DNA of 64,000 bases from Denitrificimonas halotolerans. GTDB lineage: Bacteria; Pseudomonadota; Gammaproteobacteria; Pseudomonadales; Pseudomonadaceae. The DNA lies in assembly GCF_034259425.1 (NCBI RefSeq), contig NZ_JAXIVU010000002.1, positions 186,001 through 250,000 on the forward strand, written 5' to 3'. The notes beneath the pieces were generated by a model. It was not told the origin of the DNA. It worked only from the letters and a program-made list of their open reading frames with translations, and ran no database searches. The translations under genes and the position numbers were made by a program. This document shows, piece after piece, positions 58,429 to 64,000 of the stretch; the stretch's first letter is position 1; every line of letters begins with the position of its first letter.

Positions 58429-61400
58429 GATTTAGCACCTTGGCGTTGTTGGTTATTATAATGCTGGTACATGGCTCCTGCTGCGCAGACAGCGAGCAAC
58501 AGCAGCCATATATAGCTCCATAAAGATGGGGTGGTAGGGTTTGATGGGGCAGGGATAGGTTCTAGTAGCTGTCCCGTAACGGTTTCGCCAGCTTGGCTGC
58601 TGCCTGGAGTGGTGGTGGGTGCAGTCAAACCAAATCCGAGCGCTAATTCATCGATAAAATCGCGAGTCAGTTGTGCGCCATTCGACTCTTCAGTGAGTTC
58701 TGTTAAGTCCTGCCAGCGCTCAACCAACTGTTGCTGAGTGAGTTCGTCGGCTGGCCAGTAGCCTTTACGAATCGCCTCAATTAAACGCTCGACGAGTTGG
58801 ACTTGAGCACTGGGGTTATGCTGCTCAAACCATTCGTTAAGCTGTAAATCGCGCTTATCCATAACAAAGGTTTCATGCAGTTCTTGCCATTGATCCGCAC
58901 GCACCATATTTTGATTCATAGCTTGCCAGCCCCACACATTGTTAATGGTATCGAGTATTTCTAATGTGCCTGCATAGCCTTCTGCTTGCATTGCGGCAAT
59001 CCATTGCCGATTTAAAAAGTGGCTGCGTAACTCATCAGCTAAAAATCGTTCTGCCTTGGTTATTTTGGGTTGAGTTTTACGTAAGTCCGCAATATATAAA
59101 TCGGGGGCTTGCCCATCTATAAATTCAATAGCGCGAGATAAGCCTCCTAGAAACTCAAAAGGATGATCGGTCGAGAGAACACCGTTGAGCTCGGATGAGC
59201 GTGACATAATTGCTAGCTCAGTACCCTTAAGCTGCTGGGAAAATAAGTTGCCTTGTGTTGCCGCTAAAGCAACGCCCCAGTGCTGAGTTCCATAGGCGTA
59301 CTGCATGCGTGATAAAAACTGTTCAGCTAAAACGCTATCGTCTTCCCACTCGGTTGAGGCCATCGCTAGCTTAGAGACGCCTGTGCCGTAATCGCCGGGC
59401 TGATTGCTAAATAATCTGATCTGAGCCAGTTGTTTGGCTTGTTCCTTTTGCACACCGTTATCGAGCAATTGCTGCTCAATCAGTTTGCTGTGCTGTGCGA
59501 TAGGGTTGTCATCTTCATCCAGTTGACTGAGGCGCTCAATGGCCCCAGCGAGTAGGTGCATAAAGCTATCAAATTGATCTCGATACACACTGGTGACTTG
59601 GACTACGGCATCAATGCGCGGGCGACCTAATTGCTGGCGTGGAATAATATCTAAAGCGATAAGACGGCCACCTTGATCCCAGCGTGGTTGCAGGCCTAAG
59701 GCATGTAAGATTTGGCTTTCTACCACACCTAAATGGCGTAAAGCCTCGGATGACCATAAGCTAAAGGCAATCTTCTTTGGAGTACTGCCAGAGTGCTGTT
59801 GTTGATGCTGTTTAAGCAGCTCCAGCAATGCTGTTCCCCCAGCCTTATATGCTGATTGTGTGGGGATTTTATCAGCTTCAAAAGCATAGATATTACGGCC
59901 ACTGGGCACTTGTGGATTACGAACCGGATCGCCACCTGTTCCAGGCAAGACAAAACCGCCTGCTAAACCATTAAGTAAGGCTTGCAGCTCTTGTGGGTCT
60001 GAGAGATTTTCAAAGTTACTTGCACCGTCTTGCAGCAGTGTTAACAGGGCGGATGATGCATCTTGCGGTACGTTTTTATTTAAAATGTAGTCGGCTAATA
60101 CTTGGTAGGGTCGCGACTCAGTGATCTGCTCAGCCTCAACTGCAAACACTTGCTGAGCATCAACCTCTAGAGTTGCATAGTAGGGCCCGCCAAGTTGTTG
60201 CATCACAGTGGTTAGGCGGTTTTGGACTGAGGCAGGCTCACCAAAGGTGTGCAATCCCAAAGGAATAGCCTCTTGCGCTAACAGCTGTAAGTGATCATGC
60301 AATTGGGCTAAGAAGGCTGCAAATTCAGTGGTTAATTGACTCGTTTGCCACTGCATGTCCTGATGTAGATTGAGCTCAGTGACTAACGCAATTATTTTAT
60401 TCTGCGTTTGTTGCTGTGCTGCACCGAGCTCTAATTGTTGATATTCCTCAATCAGCTGGTTTAAGTCACGCAACTCGTCATAGAGTCCGCCGGGCGCAAA
60501 GGGCGGGGTTTGATGGCTGATAGTCACCGCACGACCGCGGCGTTTAGCTTGAATGGCCTCGCCAATATTATCCTGAATATAAGGGTAAAATACTGGGATA
60601 TCGCCCACGGTTAAAAAGGGATAATCAGTCACTGAGAGCCCTCGATCTTTACCGGGCAACCATTCTTGTGTGCCATGTGTACCTAAGTGAATAATGGCAT
60701 TTATAGACTGCTGATTTAGATAGCGGTATGCCGCGAGGTAGATATGATCAGGCGGGACTTTTGTATCATGATAGAACGCCTCTGGATCGCCGGCTCGCGA
60801 TGGTTGCGGCAATAGAGTTAAATGCCCAAGATTAATCGCTGGAAATACAAACTGTAATTGACCATCAATCGAGTGCAGTGCCCAGTGCTTTTGTGCAGGC
60901 CCCCAGCGATTGACTAACGCACGCTGTTCGTCTTCGGGCAGCGTGGTTAAATATTGCTGGTAGTCTGCAAGTGGTAGGGTTTTCGCCAAACCTCGGTTGT
61001 ACAAATCAGGCAAAGTTTCCGGGTGATAAACACCACTTAAAAGCTGTTGTGCAATGTCGATAAAATCCGTTTCACTCTGTGCTGTCACGGTATATCCGGC
61101 TTGGGTTAAAGCTTGCGTGATTTCTACTAGACTGCGGGGAACGTTTAAATGCGATGCGGCAATGTTTTTCTCACCCATGGGGTGGTTCCAAAATAGCAGT
61201 GCGATTTTTTTATCGCTGTTGGGCAACTGCTGTAACTTAATCAGCTGATTGGCCTTGTGCAGCACGCTGTCAATCTGCGCAGCCATTAAGGTCACACGCC
61301 CATCTTCCACTGCAGCAGTCACCATCGGGTCACTGAGACCCCAGCTTTCTGTCACGCTTAAAAAAGGCGCCACAGTACGAGCCGGTATACCTTGATCGGC

Positions 61401-62267
61401 TTGCAGCCATTGCTGCTCATTACCGTCACGGTAGGTTAGCGTTTGTAGCACAGGAATATTGAGCGCTGCGAATTCCTGCAAGCGCGCATTACCATTTTGC
61501 ATATGCTGCATATTGATAAGTACGCGGGGTTTATGTTTAGCAAAAAAATCGGTTAAAACGGTCGCTTGTTCGCTATCAAACCAGAAGACAACCGGTAACA
61601 ATCCCTGCGCTTCGCTGCGCTGAATCAATTCATCGATGGCAGAGGTTTGCATGTCGCTGATTTGCTGCTCGTTAATAGCAAAAGCCACCAGTGCACGGGG
61701 TGCTGTATACCGTTGCTCAGCCCAGGTAATGTAATCCTCTAACTCAGTAAAAAACTGCTCAGCTTGGGGATGATAAATGCCTTGCAGTGGTATTTTTTTT
61801 GATTCGGACAAGGTCAGTACCGGCTGATTTTTACTGTGTTTAACTAGGCTGGCAAACAGTTGCTGCATATTCTCTACACCGCCATAAGCATAGTAATCCA
61901 GCCAGAACTGAGCCAGCTCTTTAGGCAAACCATCGTATTGCGGACGCCCGCCACCCACTTGCATCCAAGGCTGCTGACGCTGCCAAGCCATATCCGCTAG
62001 ATACTCGGTTACCCGCTCTGAATCATTGGGCCGTGGGGTATCTAGGATGACTAAATCACTGCTGTTAAGCTGCTGCAACACCTGATTTTTTTGTGTATGG
62101 CTGTCAGGGCGCAGCACCTCCAGCTGGACATCTTGAGCAGTTGCGATAGCCCGCAACTGCTCGAACTTATGCTCCAGCACAAAAGCACTGGCCACGATGG
62201 TGACCTTTGGCGTGGCATAGGCCAGACCGCTGAGTACAGATAATCCAATCACTAACCAATAACGCAT
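58425..62267 (-). CDS. periplasmic CobN/HmuS-like chelatase-family protein, membrane-anchored
   Basis: A 1280-residue CobN/BchH-family protein. Unlike cytosolic CobN it has a signal peptide (VIGLSVLSGLAYA) and a C-terminal membrane helix (LWSYIWLLLLAVCAAGAMYQ), so it should lie in the periplasm, tied to the inner membrane. The CobN core is clear: IHLGTHGTQEWLPGKDRGLS, GGLYDELRDLNQLIEEYQQL, and SLWSSEALRHLGVVESQILH. The ATG overlaps the receptor stop (TAATG). PA1923 of P. aeruginosa and HmuS of Bacteroidota are arranged in the same way. It may take metal out of, or put it into, an imported tetrapyrrole or other chelate. Confidence 0.88.
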   Translation of the reverse strand: MRYWLVIGLSVLSGLAYATPKVTIVASAFVLEHKFEQLRAIATAQDVQLEVLRPDSHTQKNQVLQQLNSSDLVILDTPRPNDSERVTEYLADMAWQRQQPWMQVGGGRPQYDGLPKELAQFWLDYYAYGGVENMQQLFASLVKHSKNQPVLTLSESKKIPLQGIYHPQAEQFFTELEDYITWAEQRYTAPRALVAFAINEQQISDMQTSAIDELIQRSEAQGLLPVVFWFDSEQATVLTDFFAKHKPRVLINMQHMQNGNARLQEFAALNIPVLQTLTYRDGNEQQWLQADQGIPARTVAPFLSVTESWGLSDPMVTAAVEDGRVTLMAAQIDSVLHKANQLIKLQQLPNSDKKIALLFWNHPMGEKNIAASHLNVPRSLVEITQALTQAGYTVTAQSETDFIDIAQQLLSGVYHPETLPDLYNRGLAKTLPLADYQQYLTTLPEDEQRALVNRWGPAQKHWALHSIDGQLQFVFPAINLGHLTLLPQPSRAGDPEAFYHDTKVPPDHIYLAAYRYLNQQSINAIIHLGTHGTQEWLPGKDRGLSVTDYPFLTVGDIPVFYPYIQDNIGEAIQAKRRGRAVTISHQTPPFAPGGLYDELRDLNQLIEEYQQLELGAAQQQTQNKIIALVTELNLHQDMQWQTSQLTTEFAAFLAQLHDHLQLLAQEAIPLGLHTFGEPASVQNRLTTVMQQLGGPYYATLEVDAQQVFAVEAEQITESRPYQVLADYILNKNVPQDASSALLTLLQDGASNFENLSDPQELQALLNGLAGGFVLPGTGGDPVRNPQVPSGRNIYAFEADKIPTQSAYKAGGTALLELLKQHQQQHSGSTPKKIAFSLWSSEALRHLGVVESQILHALGLQPRWDQGGRLIALDIIPRQQLGRPRIDAVVQVTSVYRDQFDSFMHLLAGAIERLSQLDEDDNPIAQHSKLIEQQLLDNGVQKEQAKQLAQIRLFSNQPGDYGTGVSKLAMASTEWEDDSVLAEQFLSRMQYAYGTQHWGVALAATQGNLFSQQLKGTELAIMSRSSELNGVLSTDHPFEFLGGLSRAIEFIDGQAPDLYIADLRKTQPKITKAERFLADELRSHFLNRQWIAAMQAEGYAGTLEILDTINNVWGWQAMNQNMVRADQWQELHETFVMDKRDLQLNEWFEQHNPSAQVQLVERLIEAIRKGYWPADELTQQQLVERWQDLTELTEESNGAQLTRDFIDELALGFGLTAPTTTPGSSQAGETVTGQLLEPIPAPSNPTTPSLWSYIWLLLLAVCAAGAMYQHYNNQQRQGAKS

Positions 62268-64000
62268 TAGAAACCCACCTGTATGCTGAGATGATAGCTG
62301 CGTCCTGGCTCGGTATAATCGAACTGTTCATTGCTGTTGCTTAAACGCTTATTGGATAAATTACTAATACCTGCTTGTACGCTGGTATTTTTTGACAATT
62401 GATAGTTCATATCCCAATGCAGTAAATGGTAGGAAGGTAACTCATATTGTTGATCAAGACTGCCGGTGAGTTGGCTGCCGATATATTCATGACGTAACTG
62501 ATTATTGAGTTGCTCGGTTAATTGCCATTGCAGGGTGTTATTCAGGAGATGCCGTGAGCGATCGCTTAAACGGTGTTTGCCTGTTCTATTCTTGGCATCC
62601 AAATAGGTATAGTTGCCATGCCATTGCCAATCAGAGTGAAAGGCCCAGTTCATCTCTAACTCCAGTCCGCGAATCCGTGCTTGATCAATATTTTCATAAG
62701 TGCGTTGCTCACGTCCGCGTTGGCCGCAATTAGCAGTACAGCGCGTGTGAATCAAATCATTGAGCTGGTTTTCAAAAAGGGTTGTGCCAAAGGTAAAAGC
62801 GTCTTGCTGGTATTCCACTCCCCACTCATAGGTAGTATTGGTCTCTGGCTGTAGATCGGGGTTCCCATAAATCGTAAAACGCCCACCTCCGCCGATACTG
62901 TTATAGGAGGCCGACAGTTGTTTTAATGACGGTGCTTTATAGCCACGGCCGGCTCCGATACGCATTTGCCAGTCAGGGTTAAATTGATACATAAGGTAAG
63001 CGCGCGGACTATGTTCCCAACCAAAAGCTTCATGCTGGTCAAGGCGGCTGCCCAACGTAAGCGACCAATCTTGTGCCAGCTGCCACTCATCTTGTAGAAA
63101 TACAGCACGGTGAATGGCTTGATCCTGTCCATGGCTATTCACCGAGAGATCTTCTAATTCTTCTTTACGCCATTCGCTGCCCACGGTTAAGCGATGCTGA
63201 TAAAAAGGATCAAAGGTGATTTGCCCATCAACGACGCTGCCGATGATTTTTTGCGGATCGTTGGATTTTTGTCCTGCGCTGCGATGGTTCTCGCGTTGCA
63301 ATTGATTACGATAGCCGCGAACTTGAGTGTGCCCCCAGGACCAGTCTTTATCATGAGTTAAGGACATTTGTTGACGCTTTAAGACATCTGTCGATTCATA
63401 TTCTGAAATGACTTTGCCTGCCGTTATTGTATTACGCCAGCGTTCTTCACGACCTTGGCTGTAGTCAAAAGTTAGGTCTTGCGTTGGGTCTAATTGCCAG
63501 CGTAGCGCCATGCCTAAATGATGATTGTCGTTGCCTTCTAAATCAGATAAACGCTTATCTTTGCTGAATGGTGTTTCTTGCTGACGCTGCACTTCTCCGG
63601 TTAAGGAGAGACTCAACCGGTCAGGAATGAGGGCGCCACTGATATATCCATTAACCTGATGCTGCTGCCCACCGTGTTGTTCTGGACTTTGCCCCGCTAA
63701 ACGTACTGTGCCAGCCCAGTCTTCGCTGGGTGCTTTAGTGATGATATTGACAATCCCACCTAAAGCTTCTGAACCGTACAGAGACGACATAGGACCGCGC
63801 ACCACTTCAATACGCTCAATGGTGGCTAGGGGAATCCAGTTTAAATCAAAGTCAGAGTGTGCAATTGCGCCGGCTGAAGGATTAATGCGCTTACCATTGA
63901 TCAGCACAAGGGTATGTTCACTGGGCATACCGCGTAAGCTGATCCCTCGGCGCGACATTCCTATGCCGCTGAATTGAGCACTTTTGACGCCACGCAGTGC
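62267..64000 (-). CDS. TonB-dependent receptor (BtuB/CirA/HmuR-like), 5' end outside window
   Basis: The visible 577 residues start in the plug domain (SLRGMPSEHTLVLINGKRIN, VVRGPMSSLYGSEALGGIVN) and extend to the barrel end (GRSYHLSIQVGF). The gene runs off the right edge. The plug signatures are of the BtuB/CirA/HmuR type. A cysteine pair (CTANCGQRG) lies in a loop, a feature seen in some haem or metallophore receptors. It is the first seen gene of the operon and its stop overlaps the start of the CobN-like gene. Confidence 0.92.
   Translation of the reverse strand, partial: ALRGVKSAQFSGIGMSRRGISLRGMPSEHTLVLINGKRINPSAGAIAHSDFDLNWIPLATIERIEVVRGPMSSLYGSEALGGIVNIITKAPSEDWAGTVRLAGQSPEQHGGQQHQVNGYISGALIPDRLSLSLTGEVQRQQETPFSKDKRLSDLEGNDNHHLGMALRWQLDPTQDLTFDYSQGREERWRNTITAGKVISEYESTDVLKRQQMSLTHDKDWSWGHTQVRGYRNQLQRENHRSAGQKSNDPQKIIGSVVDGQITFDPFYQHRLTVGSEWRKEELEDLSVNSHGQDQAIHRAVFLQDEWQLAQDWSLTLGSRLDQHEAFGWEHSPRAYLMYQFNPDWQMRIGAGRGYKAPSLKQLSASYNSIGGGGRFTIYGNPDLQPETNTTYEWGVEYQQDAFTFGTTLFENQLNDLIHTRCTANCGQRGREQRTYENIDQARIRGLELEMNWAFHSDWQWHGNYTYLDAKNRTGKHRLSDRSRHLLNNTLQWQLTEQLNNQLRHEYIGSQLTGSLDQQYELPSYHLLHWDMNYQLSKNTSVQAGISNLSNKRLSNSNEQFDYTEPGRSYHLSIQVGF

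Overview
The window looks like a low-to-medium GC gammaproteobacterium of the Pseudomonadaceae. Two chromosomal-looking edges flank most of an integrative and conjugative element (ICE) of the PFL_46xx / MPF-G family first catalogued in Pseudomonas fluorescens Pf-5 and Haemophilus ICEs. This assignment rests on protein recognition only; no rRNA or tRNA gene was seen.

Layout. 1-3.4 kb: the 3' part of a TonB-dependent receptor, a membrane protein with a C-terminal helix-hairpin-helix pair, and a truncated AlbA_2 gene. 3.4-39 kb: the accessory half of the ICE. It holds a DNA methyltransferase, DUF3275, RadC, an SNF2-like helicase, a DEDD exonuclease, RdgC and a SprT-like protein. Cargo includes an IS1380-flanked block (methyltransferase remnant, RhuM, a large YobI-like membrane NTPase), a Zur-box-controlled folE2-zigA zinc-starvation pair, mntP behind a yybP-ykoY manganese riboswitch, a PD-(D/E)xK-type protein, a ferric-reductase-like gene, and four toxin-antitoxin loci plus an antitoxin remnant. 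39-57.4 kb: a near-complete minus-strand transfer block running from PilL at the right to TraG-N at the left. 57.6-64 kb: a TonB receptor, a periplasmic CobN-like protein, an ExbB-like protein and a DUF2149 protein. This resembles the Zur-regulated PA1922-PA1925 cluster of P. aeruginosa and the HmuR-HmuS-HmuU-HmuV core of Bacteroidota haem loci.

The main discovery candidate is a family of leader sequences placed before the minus-strand accessory genes. Six full copies share a promoter (TGGACA, exactly 17 bp, a TATAAT-like box), a transcript that should begin in hairpin H1, a second helix H2, and then hairpins H3 and H4. H4 buries the Shine-Dalgarno GGAG directly before the ATG. The H1, H2 and H3 arms change in a compensatory way between copies, which argues for a functional RNA. 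The 5' arm of H3 is also complementary to the 5' arm of H4, so an alternative fold could free the ribosome-binding site. Four genes inside operons carry only the H3-H4 part, and one promoter-H1-H2 remnant sits at the left border.

A second candidate regulon is a 25-bp dyad (AACCYGATAYYCG-N8-GRTT) found before the two transfer operons (PilL and RAQPRD), rdgC and the sprT-like gene. It suggests that one ICE regulator ties transfer to DNA-processing genes. No integrase, relaxase, ParA/ParB, topoisomerase III or SSB was found, so either the ICE continues outside the window or this copy is incomplete.
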